A stretch of 34,303 nt of DNA from Candidatus Cryptobacteroides intestinavium (GTDB lineage Bacteria; Bacteroidota; Bacteroidia; Bacteroidales; UBA932), in NCBI GenBank assembly GCA_017694845.1, contig JADIMI010000028.1, positions 1 through 34,303 of the forward strand, read 5' to 3'. The position numbers were made by a program, and so were the translations under genes. Below are positions 1 to 7,939 of this stretch, in pieces; position 1 is the first letter of the stretch, and each line of letters starts with the position of its first letter. Under the pieces are notes generated by a model. The model was not told the origin of the DNA. It saw only the letters and a program-made list of their open reading frames with translations, and searched no databases.

Positions 1-18
1 AATACAATGCAAAATAAC

Positions 19-118
19 CTTGTTCGCGGTCCCTACTTTTTTGAGGGGACCACGAACAACCGATTTTTTGTAATAGGTTATATTTCAACAAGATACAAAT
101 TTAGCTTGTTCGCGGTCC
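19..118 (+). repeat. 14-bp direct repeat (two copies)
   Basis: CTTGTTCGCGGTCC occurs at 19-32 and again, identically, at 105-118. The first copy is part of the hairpin at 20-59; the second stands alone and leads into the 62-bp repeats. It could be the scar of a small duplication or one end of a mobile repeat. Confidence 0.6.
20..69. terminator. Hairpin with T-run, possible terminator
   Basis: Positions 20-33 and 46-59 form a 14-bp inverted repeat with one mismatch (C27 against A52; a G-U wobble if read on the minus strand) around a 12-nt loop. A T-run follows at 64-69 on the plus strand after a short spacer. This resembles an intrinsic terminator for a gene left of the window, but the spacer makes it imperfect. 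The left arm recurs at 105-118 without its partner. Confidence 0.35.
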
Positions 119-148
119 GCAAATCGGACAGCCGCTGGGGAATCCAAA

Positions 149-210
149 GGAGATATGCTCTGGGATGATGCCGTAGAAAGCATATATCGAGGATCGGCCG
201 CGCATATCTC
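149..210. repeat. 62-bp hairpin repeat, copy 1
   Basis: This unit starts GGAGATATGCTC and ends GCATATCTC, so its ends form an exact 9-bp inverted repeat (150-158 with 202-210). It matches the unit at 222-283 at 46 of 62 positions by direct comparison. Intergenic position and palindromic ends resemble REP-like elements, but I do not recognise a named family. Confidence 0.6.
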
Positions 211-221
211 GACATTTTTAT

Positions 222-283
222 GGAGATATGCTCCCCGATGATGCCACTGGGAGTGTATATCAAGGGTCAACGGTGCATATCTC
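222..283. repeat. 62-bp hairpin repeat, copy 2
   Basis: Second copy of the unit at 149-210, offset by 73 bp and in the same orientation. The same exact 9-bp terminal inverted repeat is kept (223-231 with 275-283), while much of the interior differs. Conservation of the palindromic ends over the interior suggests that the folded DNA or RNA shape matters. Confidence 0.6.
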
Positions 284-385
284 CCGTCCTCCATCGGCCT
301 CTGCTATGCTGGATGCCGCCTCCGTATGTATAGACGAAAGGAAAAAGTCGAGGAACAAATACCTTCGTGGAGAAGTGTTGTTTTA

Positions 386-421
386 TGCGCAGAGATGCGG
401 CTAGGTCGACGTCTCTGCGCA
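386..421. repeat. 10-bp inverted repeat
   Basis: TGCGCAGAGA at 386-395 is exactly complementary to TCTCTGCGCA at 412-421, with a 16-nt loop. There is no T-run after it, so it is not a good terminator candidate. It may belong to the same block of intergenic repeat DNA that follows. Confidence 0.5.
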
Positions 422-460
422 CAGGCTACATATCAAGTGATGCAGTTTCGGACGGCCTTT

Positions 461-589
461 GGAACAGATTCCTCGCTGACGCTCGGAACGACAGTGAAGA
501 CCCTCTGTTCCAGATTCTTCGCTTTGCTCAGAATGACAATGTATTGCTGCTCAGAATGACAATGTATTACTGCTCGGAATGACAATGCA
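461..589 (+). repeat. Degenerate direct repeats with three 23-bp tandem units
   Basis: Two longer related copies, 461-496 and 506-541, share the pattern CAGATTC-YTCGCT followed by GCTC-GAA-GACA. The tail of the second copy begins three tandem 23-bp units (521-543, 544-566, 567-589), each carrying GCTCnGAATGACAATG. The motif resembles a widespread noncoding intergenic repeat of many bacterial genomes (from memory; not searched). There are no spacers, so it is not a CRISPR array. Confidence 0.65.
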
Positions 590-667
590 GAGTTATGTCG
601 ATGCATTTCCCGGTATTGTATGAAAATATCTTCCGAAAAAATTGACGGAAAAATTCTCTATTTTCAA

Positions 668-675
668 TATCTTTG
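668..675 (+). promoter_or_regulatory. Promoter -7 element for the channel/STAND/RyR operon
   Basis: TATCTTTG matches the Bacteroidota -7 consensus TAnnTTTG exactly. It lies 20 bp upstream of the ATG at 695 and downstream of the earlier in-frame ATG at 620, so it decides the start of the first gene. A TTG at 642-644 could serve as the -33 element, with spacing slightly longer than usual. Confidence 0.55.
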
Positions 676-694
676 TAAAATAGTGATTAACCCG

Positions 695-3208
695 ATGAGA
701 AATATCGAAAGGACTGATACATCAAGATGTAGGAGGGCTTTAAAGGCAGTCTTGAAGGCAATATGGAAAGCGGCTGATATCGTCCTGCTGACGGCCGGTA
801 TCTTAAGTTATGTCATCATCTTTGCATTTCCGGATATCAAGGTGTATGTATATGACATAGCCGGCGTTCTCTCGTTGGTTTATTGCAGCATATATCTTAT
901 AAAATGGCTTTGCCGTCCGATCTGGCGAGACTGGATGCTGGTCAACGGACATTTTCTGATCAAGGTCGTGATATTTGTCCTGTTCACCCCGCTCGCTATC
1001 AATATGTGTTTCCGGCTCTGGGAAGGGAAGTACGGGGCTTATTCACCGGTGAACCTCCTCGTGGCGGCTGATACGGCGGAAAGACTTCCGGATTCCATTA
1101 AGGAAGAGAAGCCGGATCTGTTCTGGAGCATTTATTCCCATTTTGTCGATCCGGGCAATCAGAATATGGCGCCAAGCAGGTCGGGGAAAGGCTGGAGCGC
1201 GCTGATAGCCGTGTCCGGAATAATCTTGCTGAACGGCCTGCTGGTCTCGACTCTGGTCAACTGGTTCGACAAGAGGAAAGGGATGTGGCTGGATGGAGAA
1301 GTCAGATACAGGCGGATTCCCGGCAATTACGCCATAGTGATAGGTGCAGGTGAAATAGCGGCATCGGTGATAAGGAATCTTCTGTCTTCGCGACGTAAAG
1401 GAGAAATCAACTACCGTTGTGAGAGTAACAACAGATATATCATCCTTCATACCTGTCAGGATGCGAGGAGCGTAAGGGAAACCCTTTCCTCGTCGCTGCC
1501 TGAAGAAATGATGAAGAAGGTGATAATATACAGGGGGCTGAGGGATTCCCTTGAAGAGATAAGACGACTTGATCCTTACCGTGCCACTGAAATATACATT
1601 CTCGGAGAATCGGCTTCCGAAAATGGAGGGGAGACTTTCCACGATGCACTCAATATGAGATGTGTCAACATAGTCGCCGAGGAACTTGACAGAAAGAGAT
1701 CCGCTTCCGACAAGGAAAATTATGAAAGAAGGAAGGTGTGCAAGGTCATGTTCGAATATCAGACCACTTATTCCATTTTCCAGTTTTCCGATATCTCGGA
1801 GGTCATCAGCCGGAATCTGGTATTCATCCCGTTCAACAGATATGAGTCGTGGGCCAGGAAGGTTATGGTTGACTGTGCTGCGGATACCGATGGGGGCAGA
1901 CATATAAAGTATACGCCTCTTGACGGGACGGGGATAGGAGAGGATTCGGACAACTTTGTACATTTCATAGTGGTAGGGATGTCCAAGATGGGGGTGTCTA
2001 TGGGAATTCAGGCCCTGCATCAGGCGCATTATCCGAACGGGCGGAGACACATGACGAGGATTTCCTTTATTGATACCAATGCCGACAAGGAGATGGATTT
2101 TTTCAAGGGCCGATATCCTGTACTCTTCGAACTTGCCCGGCATCGCTATTTTGATGCGAATGATCCGACTGCCGGGCAGCTCTGCTGGACAGATCCGATG
2201 GAGCGCCATGACTGCAAATGGGGACATTTGAGCGCTGACGGCCGGAATTTCATCGATGTGGAGATAGAGTTCATCAAGGGAGAACTTGAATCGAATGGAG
2301 TAAGGGACTGGCTCAGGCAGGCAGTTGCAGAGGATGGGGCCAGGGTGACGATTGCAATATGCCTTGTCCATACTCACCAGGCGGTAGCTGCCGCCCTGTA
2401 TATGCCTGTCGAAGTCTACAAGAGCTTGAACCTGCAGGAGATATGGGTGTACCAGAGAGAAGCATCCGATATTATATCCAACCTTGCCGACTCGAAACGA
2501 AAAAATTTGAGTTATAATAAATTACGTCCGTTCGGAATGCTGTATGGCGAATATATGGCGGACAGGACCCTGTATCTCAAGGCTTTGCTGGTCAACTGCG
2601 CGTATGATATCAGTCAGAAAAACAGTATCTATAAATGGCCTGCAAGTATGTCGGATGAGAAAGATGAGGGATATGTTATGGTGAAGCAATCCTGGAAGAG
2701 GCTGTTTGTCGACAAGAAATGGTCGAACAGGTTCTTCGCTGATTCCATCTGGGTGAAGATCAGATGCGCTATGCCGGGGAAGGCAGGCTTTATGTGTGCT
2801 GAGGACATCCTTCACAGACTGGAAACCGACAGGTCAGAAACTGTAGAGACCATACAGAAAGTTCTGAATGACAATGTCTCCATTGCAAGATGCGAACACA
2901 ACAGGTGGAATGTGCAGCAGCTGCTTCTCGGATATCTTCCATGTGACAGGCAGACATTTGTCGAACTGCAGGAAATGAACCGGGTGATAAACGGAGAAAC
3001 GACGGCTCCGGATATCATAAAGAGCGTGAGATCGGAATTTGACAGCAGGAAAAAGAAAGCCAAGGAGAGTGAATTGCGTATGCATCCCAATATTTGCGAT
3101 TACGACTTATTGGATTCCGTTGATTCTGATGCCAGGGATTACGACAGGATCCTCGTCAATGCCATATATAAGATTATTGACCTGGTAGATGCCGATAGAA
3201 AGGAATAG
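695..3208 (+). CDS. CASTOR/POLLUX-like ion channel with C-terminal RyR domain
   Basis: Probable membrane ion channel of 837 residues. Hydrophobic segments lie near residues 27-45, 51-72, 86-106 and 168-187. Before the last one is a loop with VDPGN (151-155), which resembles the filter region of CASTOR/POLLUX channels. Two Rossmann-type segments follow, near 212-230 (IVIGAGEIAASVI) and 423-441 (IVVGMSKMGVSMG), as expected for tandem RCK/TrkA-N gating domains. The C-terminus carries an RyR-like domain: EHNRWN (about 733-738), HPNICDYDLL (797-806) and YDR, aligning with the small RyR protein encoded two genes downstream. I chose ATG 695 because the promoter lies inside the longer frame starting at 620. 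The next gene begins 3 nt after the stop. Ion selectivity and ligand are unknown. Confidence 0.72.
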   Translation: MRNIERTDTSRCRRALKAVLKAIWKAADIVLLTAGILSYVIIFAFPDIKVYVYDIAGVLSLVYCSIYLIKWLCRPIWRDWMLVNGHFLIKVVIFVLFTPLAINMCFRLWEGKYGAYSPVNLLVAADTAERLPDSIKEEKPDLFWSIYSHFVDPGNQNMAPSRSGKGWSALIAVSGIILLNGLLVSTLVNWFDKRKGMWLDGEVRYRRIPGNYAIVIGAGEIAASVIRNLLSSRRKGEINYRCESNNRYIILHTCQDARSVRETLSSSLPEEMMKKVIIYRGLRDSLEEIRRLDPYRATEIYILGESASENGGETFHDALNMRCVNIVAEELDRKRSASDKENYERRKVCKVMFEYQTTYSIFQFSDISEVISRNLVFIPFNRYESWARKVMVDCAADTDGGRHIKYTPLDGTGIGEDSDNFVHFIVVGMSKMGVSMGIQALHQAHYPNGRRHMTRISFIDTNADKEMDFFKGRYPVLFELARHRYFDANDPTAGQLCWTDPMERHDCKWGHLSADGRNFIDVEIEFIKGELESNGVRDWLRQAVAEDGARVTIAICLVHTHQAVAAALYMPVEVYKSLNLQEIWVYQREASDIISNLADSKRKNLSYNKLRPFGMLYGEYMADRTLYLKALLVNCAYDISQKNSIYKWPASMSDEKDEGYVMVKQSWKRLFVDKKWSNRFFADSIWVKIRCAMPGKAGFMCAEDILHRLETDRSETVETIQKVLNDNVSIARCEHNRWNVQQLLLGYLPCDRQTFVELQEMNRVINGETTAPDIIKSVRSEFDSRKKKAKESELRMHPNICDYDLLDSVDSDARDYDRILVNAIYKIIDLVDADRKE

Positions 3209-3211
3209 CCT

Positions 3212-6200
3212 ATGACAAGAGAAAAATATATCCGTCTGTTTGTCAGTTCGACATTCAATGATATGAGACTGGAACGGGATATCCTCCAGTCAACCGTATT
3301 TCCTGAAATAAAGGAATTCTGCAACAGTCACGGTTGGGAATTCGAGGCGGTGGATCTCAGGTGGGGCATCAGTTCAGAGTCCGGCTTGGACCAGAAGACA
3401 ATGCATATATGCCTGTCTGAACTGAAACGGTGCCAGAGGGTGTCGCCGAAGCCGAATTTCCTGGTATTGATGGGTGACAGATACGGCTGGATACCGCTTC
3501 CCGAGTCGCTCCCGGCCTCCTTGTACGGAAAATTGTATCATTATGCCTCTGTCCGGCAGGCCGGACTGCTGGAAGAATGGTACAGGAAAGATGAGAATGA
3601 ACTTCCTGAAGCTGTATACGTGCTTCAGCCAAGAAGAGGAAAATATGAGGCGTCTGATATTTATGAAAAGGATGTCGCGGAACCTCTGAGGCAGTTGATA
3701 AGGGATTTTGTCCTTGGACATCCCGAAGATTCATTTGAATCCCTGATATCTTCTGCAACCGAACAGGAGATACAGACAGGCGCACTGTCGGCAGGGGATT
3801 CCAGGGAGCATATAATAATTTACAGAAGAAGGCTTTCCGATATACCGGAAGATCTTATGTCCGTATTCGATGATATCGGCAATGACAGTTTCGCAAAGGC
3901 GAGACACAGTCATCTGGAAAGGGAACTGTATAAGGCCACGTCCCCGGAGCTCAGATATGATGCAGGGATAAAGTATTGTGACTATATCGGCAGTACCTAT
4001 CCGGACATATTTGCCAGGAACATATCTGACAGACTGAAGAAGGTGATTGCAGCAGAGATGGAATCATGGGAAAAGATATCCGATGTGGAGTCGGAGGCGG
4101 AACGGATCCGGACGTTCATCCAGGCAAGTTCTGCGTGTTTTATCGGTCGGGATGAGGAGATTTCCACAGTCTTCAGAAGCCTGCTGACTGCTGAAAGCGG
4201 TTGTTCTATGCTGGTATGCGGGAAAAGCGGTACAGGGAAAAGCGGTTTTCTGGCAAATGTAGCGGCAATGCTCTCCGGAATGGACTGCGACTCTATCCCG
4301 GTCTTTTCCGGTACGTCGGCGTTCTCTTCTTCAGGAGACAATATATTGAGGTATCTCTATGAGAAACTTGCCGCCATATATCCTGACAGCATCCGGACTG
4401 ATCCGACACATTGGCTGCTTAACAGAAAACTTGCCTCCCTTGATGTGGAACGCCCGCTGTTCATAATAGTGGATGCCCTCGACCAGCTTGATCCGGATGA
4501 TGGGATTGCAGGACTTCACTGGTTGCCGGACAGGCTGCCGGAAGCGGTCTATGTCATTTGTTCCGTTTCGGATGACCCTCAGTATGCAGAAGTGGCTTCG
4601 TCTCCGAAATTCCAGAAAAGACTCGCTCTGGGAGCCCTGGAGATTGACAAGGCCGGAAATATGGTATCTGCCGTACTGAAGAGGAACGGACGGAGGCTTA
4701 CGGAAGCACAGGAGAAGGCTGTCGGACGGATTCTTGAAAAATCTGAAAGGACACCTCTGTTCCTGTCTCTGCTGGTGAGGATACTGTCAAGGATACCATC
4801 ATATTCGGAACTGGAGATCGATGGCAGTTGTTCGGATATCAGGACACTTCTTGACAGGTATCTGTCTTTCATAGTATCGGGACTGCACTTTGACGCAGAA
4901 TTGATAAGAATCAGTCTCGGAGCCCTGAGTCTTGTCAGGCTCGGTATCGCTGACAGCGAGATGGTCAGATTCGCCGCGGGTGACGGAAGATATTGGGAGA
5001 GACTGGTCAGGGAATCAGTCAATTCGATCCCGGATATTCCGGGTCAGGAAAGGCGGATCCCTTTTATCATATGGTCCAGACTGTATGATGAACTGTCATT
5101 CCTGTTCACGGAAATGGATCTTGACGGAAGGCTCGTGCGTTTCTACCATAATGGAATCAGAGACATCATCCGGGATCTTTCCCTGTTTTCCGAAGAGTAT
5201 CTGGATTCGTTAAAAGACAGGCTGTATGATTTCTATTACAGTGATATGTCCGTATCCGGCAGCAGGCATCCGCTATATGAACTGCCTTGCCTGAGCTCCG
5301 ACTGCAGGAAACTTTTCGGGGATTTCAGCTTCATTTCCCGCAAGCTTTCAGCTCATCTTTCAAGCGAACTGGCTGCGGACTATTCTCTCGCCCGGAGAAA
5401 ATACGGACCGGAGGCCGGACCGTATTTTGATAATCTGCTGGATTTCGAAATGCGTCTTGCCAACACTATGAAAGAGAAGAAGCTGCCATCAGACAGCGCA
5501 TATAGCCTGACAGTTAATTCTGCCGGTTCCTATGCTCCCGGAACAGTTATAAGGAAACTCTTCGAGGAAGCTTATGGCAAAGCGTATCTTGCTGACATAT
5601 CAGGCTGGAGGGATGTAAGTGACGACATAATGAGATCGGTGCCTTCAGGTCCGAAGATAGATTATATTGATGATTCTCTTGCATATGGAGTATCGCTTCA
5701 AGATGGGAGAGTCCGGATTGTAGAGATCAATACCGGCAGGACAGTCCGTACCGTGGCGTCCGGAGTGAAACGCTATAAGGTCTCAGGCGATATGAAAGCC
5801 TGTCTTGCAGTCAAGGAGAAGTCGATTGAATGGATAGACATAAAATCCGGCGAGACTATGTTCGCGTATAGTCTTGATGACTCCCTGATACGCGAATTCT
5901 ATGCTGCGGATACATCCGAGACGGCAGTGATACAGTATGGCAGGGAAAGAAAGACTGTCATTTATGTCTTCCGGACAGGGAAGGATATGGTCACCGTCCG
6001 GCCTCGTGCCGCCGATGATGCCGATATCTCTCTGGCCGGCATTTCCGGAGACGGGAATTATGCATTCATTATCGCTGTGCAGGATACAGAAGATGGGAAA
6101 GACAATGCACGGATGACCACAGTGATCAGCCGTCTGCGGATCGATACGCTGGAGGATAGGAGTTTCCGCTTCAGCCATTCAGGAAGATCCGGCAGACAGT

Positions 6201-7609
6201 TGTCTCTTGCCGTTTCAGAGAAAGGTGACAGAATCGTGTTCAATTACGATGATGCAATGGTCCTGGGAAATCCGGAGACAGGGGAATTTGTCCCGTATAT
6301 GCTGCATTTCAATGCACTTGGAGGCAACAGTTCGAAATACTGGATGTCGGCGGATGGGAATTTTGTCTTATCGACCGGAAGAGACAGTAAAATCGTAAAA
6401 TTCGACTGTGAGAACAAGTCTGCGGTATATTCGTTCCATATTCCGGATCCATCGCGGATCTTCGGCGAGGCCGTCTTTTTTGCAGCCGGCAGATCATTGG
6501 GCGGCATCCTGCTTCAGTCATTTGTCAAGACAGGGGACAGTCCGGTCAACACGGCTTCAAGGCTGTTGCGGATCGGGAATGCGGGGAACTGCTGCTTTCC
6601 TGTGACAGAAAGGGGAATAAACAGTCTTGCAATGGATGAGGCAGGGTCGAAGCTGATCTACTGCTACGGGAGTGACAATGCATTCGATTCGGATCCTTAC
6701 GGGGTGATTGTCGATATGGCTGCAATGCGCAAAACCATTGTTGTCCCGGATGCCGATATAGAGGCATTCGGGAGATGTGCTGTTATGGACAGGGAAGGAA
6801 AGACAGCTGCCTATATCGTGCATAACGGGGCCGTGATATACCGAAACGGCAGGACTGAATTCCTTAAGACCGGGTTTATGCCGTATGGAGCGGCGTTGCG
6901 GAAGGATGGGGAGGCGCTTCTGCTGTCATACTGGAAAGATGGCAGCTACCATATCGGCCGGTACCGGGCAGGAATGAAGGAGATGGAGCATATTATGTCA
7001 TTTTCAGCCGGGCATCTTTCCGATTGTGATGAGATGTGGATTTCGGAAAATGGAAGATACCTTGTCCTCGATACAGGATATGACAGTATGCTTCTTCTGG
7101 ACACTATCGAAGGAAAGACACTATGCACGGCAAGAAGGATATTCGTTGACGAATATAATATGACGGTCAATACAGTCGATGAGGAAGGACACAGCAGATT
7201 CTACGGGATCGATGACAGTGGGGGAATGCGTATTTCCGAAGACAACGCCGGTTATATGTATCTGGCTGCAAAATCTGATGGAACGGTCTGTCTTGCTGCG
7301 ATGGAAGGTGTCCCGACTGTCCTGATCCGGAACAATGTGAACGGCAAGGCATATCAGATACGGTTTGACAGCGGAATAGAGGCTGCAGGGTTTCTGAAAC
7401 GGAATGGATATCTCTATGTGATGACCGTGGACGGTGTCTTCCTTGTGAATTATCCCGAAGCACGGATAACTGAGCGGTTTCTGTTCCCTCCGGGAGAAAA
7501 GTCATACAGAATGAAAGTCTATGGAGACAGGGCCGCAGTCTATCCTGAATATTCAGGCAGCAGCCTCTATATACTTGAAAACAACGCAAAAATACACTCT
7601 GAACAATGA
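3212..7609 (+). CDS. DUF4062-STAND NTPase-beta-propeller protein (NWD1/TEP1-like)
   Basis: Large cytoplasmic signalling ATPase, 1465 residues. Residues 1 to about 170 are a DUF4062 domain: RLFVSSTFNDMRLERD, then VDLRWGIS and LMGDRYGWIP, closely resembling the N-terminal part of eukaryotic NWD1, TEP1 and NPHP3. A STAND/NACHT NTPase follows: FIGRDEEI (310-317), Walker A GKSGTGKSG (337-345), Walker B ending IIVDALDQLD (418-427), then LPDRLPEAVYVICSVS. A mostly helical region leads to about 600 C-terminal residues of repeating beta-rich segments that I read as a degenerate WD40-like propeller (from about 820). There is no signal peptide or membrane segment. It is translationally coupled to the RyR gene downstream by a 4-nt overlap. 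Such proteins usually oligomerise on ligand binding; the ligand here is unknown. Confidence 0.8.
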   Translation: MTREKYIRLFVSSTFNDMRLERDILQSTVFPEIKEFCNSHGWEFEAVDLRWGISSESGLDQKTMHICLSELKRCQRVSPKPNFLVLMGDRYGWIPLPESLPASLYGKLYHYASVRQAGLLEEWYRKDENELPEAVYVLQPRRGKYEASDIYEKDVAEPLRQLIRDFVLGHPEDSFESLISSATEQEIQTGALSAGDSREHIIIYRRRLSDIPEDLMSVFDDIGNDSFAKARHSHLERELYKATSPELRYDAGIKYCDYIGSTYPDIFARNISDRLKKVIAAEMESWEKISDVESEAERIRTFIQASSACFIGRDEEISTVFRSLLTAESGCSMLVCGKSGTGKSGFLANVAAMLSGMDCDSIPVFSGTSAFSSSGDNILRYLYEKLAAIYPDSIRTDPTHWLLNRKLASLDVERPLFIIVDALDQLDPDDGIAGLHWLPDRLPEAVYVICSVSDDPQYAEVASSPKFQKRLALGALEIDKAGNMVSAVLKRNGRRLTEAQEKAVGRILEKSERTPLFLSLLVRILSRIPSYSELEIDGSCSDIRTLLDRYLSFIVSGLHFDAELIRISLGALSLVRLGIADSEMVRFAAGDGRYWERLVRESVNSIPDIPGQERRIPFIIWSRLYDELSFLFTEMDLDGRLVRFYHNGIRDIIRDLSLFSEEYLDSLKDRLYDFYYSDMSVSGSRHPLYELPCLSSDCRKLFGDFSFISRKLSAHLSSELAADYSLARRKYGPEAGPYFDNLLDFEMRLANTMKEKKLPSDSAYSLTVNSAGSYAPGTVIRKLFEEAYGKAYLADISGWRDVSDDIMRSVPSGPKIDYIDDSLAYGVSLQDGRVRIVEINTGRTVRTVASGVKRYKVSGDMKACLAVKEKSIEWIDIKSGETMFAYSLDDSLIREFYAADTSETAVIQYGRERKTVIYVFRTGKDMVTVRPRAADDADISLAGISGDGNYAFIIAVQDTEDGKDNARMTTVISRLRIDTLEDRSFRFSHSGRSGRQLSLAVSEKGDRIVFNYDDAMVLGNPETGEFVPYMLHFNALGGNSSKYWMSADGNFVLSTGRDSKIVKFDCENKSAVYSFHIPDPSRIFGEAVFFAAGRSLGGILLQSFVKTGDSPVNTASRLLRIGNAGNCCFPVTERGINSLAMDEAGSKLIYCYGSDNAFDSDPYGVIVDMAAMRKTIVVPDADIEAFGRCAVMDREGKTAAYIVHNGAVIYRNGRTEFLKTGFMPYGAALRKDGEALLLSYWKDGSYHIGRYRAGMKEMEHIMSFSAGHLSDCDEMWISENGRYLVLDTGYDSMLLLDTIEGKTLCTARRIFVDEYNMTVNTVDEEGHSRFYGIDDSGGMRISEDNAGYMYLAAKSDGTVCLAAMEGVPTVLIRNNVNGKAYQIRFDSGIEAAGFLKRNGYLYVMTVDGVFLVNYPEARITERFLFPPGEKSYRMKVYGDRAAVYPEYSGSSLYILENNAKIHSEQ

Positions 7610-7893
7610 AAGACTACAGACCATCACCTGCTGATACCGGAAGTGTCATACTTCCGGAAGAGCTCCAGGCCCTTGCCGAGACAATGGCCAGGAATGTACA
7701 CGAAGTATGGGCACGGAACAGGATCAATGACGGCTGGACATACGGACCTGAACGGAATGATGCCCTCAGGCAGCATCCTTGTCTGGTCCCGTATGATGAA
7801 CTGCCTGAGAGCGAGAAGGCATATGACCGCGATACGGCCACAGGTACACTGAAGCTCATTATCAGTCTCGGTTTTGATATCGTACGCAGGTGA
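7606..7893 (+). CDS. Stand-alone RyR domain protein
   Basis: A 95-residue protein consisting almost entirely of one RyR domain (Pfam RyR, the repeat unit of ryanodine receptors). Diagnostic pieces are VHEVWARNRINDGWTYG (31-47), HPCLVPYDELPESE (57-70) and YDRDTATGTLK (73-83). Isolated RyR domains are known in Bacteroides and other bacteria; in animal receptors the repeats have structural and adenine-nucleotide-binding roles. The ATG overlaps the stop of the STAND gene (ATGA), so the two are probably made together. It shares its key motifs with the C-terminus of the channel gene, which suggests that it competes with, bridges or mimics that gating domain; this is inference. Confidence 0.85.
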   Translation: MKDYRPSPADTGSVILPEELQALAETMARNVHEVWARNRINDGWTYGPERNDALRQHPCLVPYDELPESEKAYDRDTATGTLKLIISLGFDIVRR

Positions 7894-7939
7894 GTCTACT
7901 GGAAATCAGGATAGACAATAGCAATAGTGAATTGAAGTC

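Larger units (their letters stand above)
1..694. other. Repeat-rich gene-free region upstream of the channel/STAND/RyR operon
   Basis: I find no credible gene in this stretch. The short open frames on either strand have no recognisable domains, no start signals, and lie across repeats. It holds, in order: a 14-bp hairpin and its direct copy, two 62-bp imperfect direct repeats with exact terminal inverted repeats, a 10-bp inverted repeat, and a set of related direct repeats ending in three 23-bp tandem units. The promoter of the following operon lies at its right end. Confidence 0.6.

Noticed and set aside
78..294. Two small minus-strand open frames in the 5' region
   Set aside because: They cross the 62-bp hairpin repeats, and the resemblance between their segments comes from the repeats; no start signal or domain.
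521..589. Possible CRISPR-like array
   Set aside because: The 23-bp units are directly adjacent with no spacers, and only three are present.
1043..2377. Long (444-codon) open frame on the minus strand
   Set aside because: It lies antisense to the channel gene, has no recognisable domain, and is explained by the codon bias of the real gene on the plus strand.
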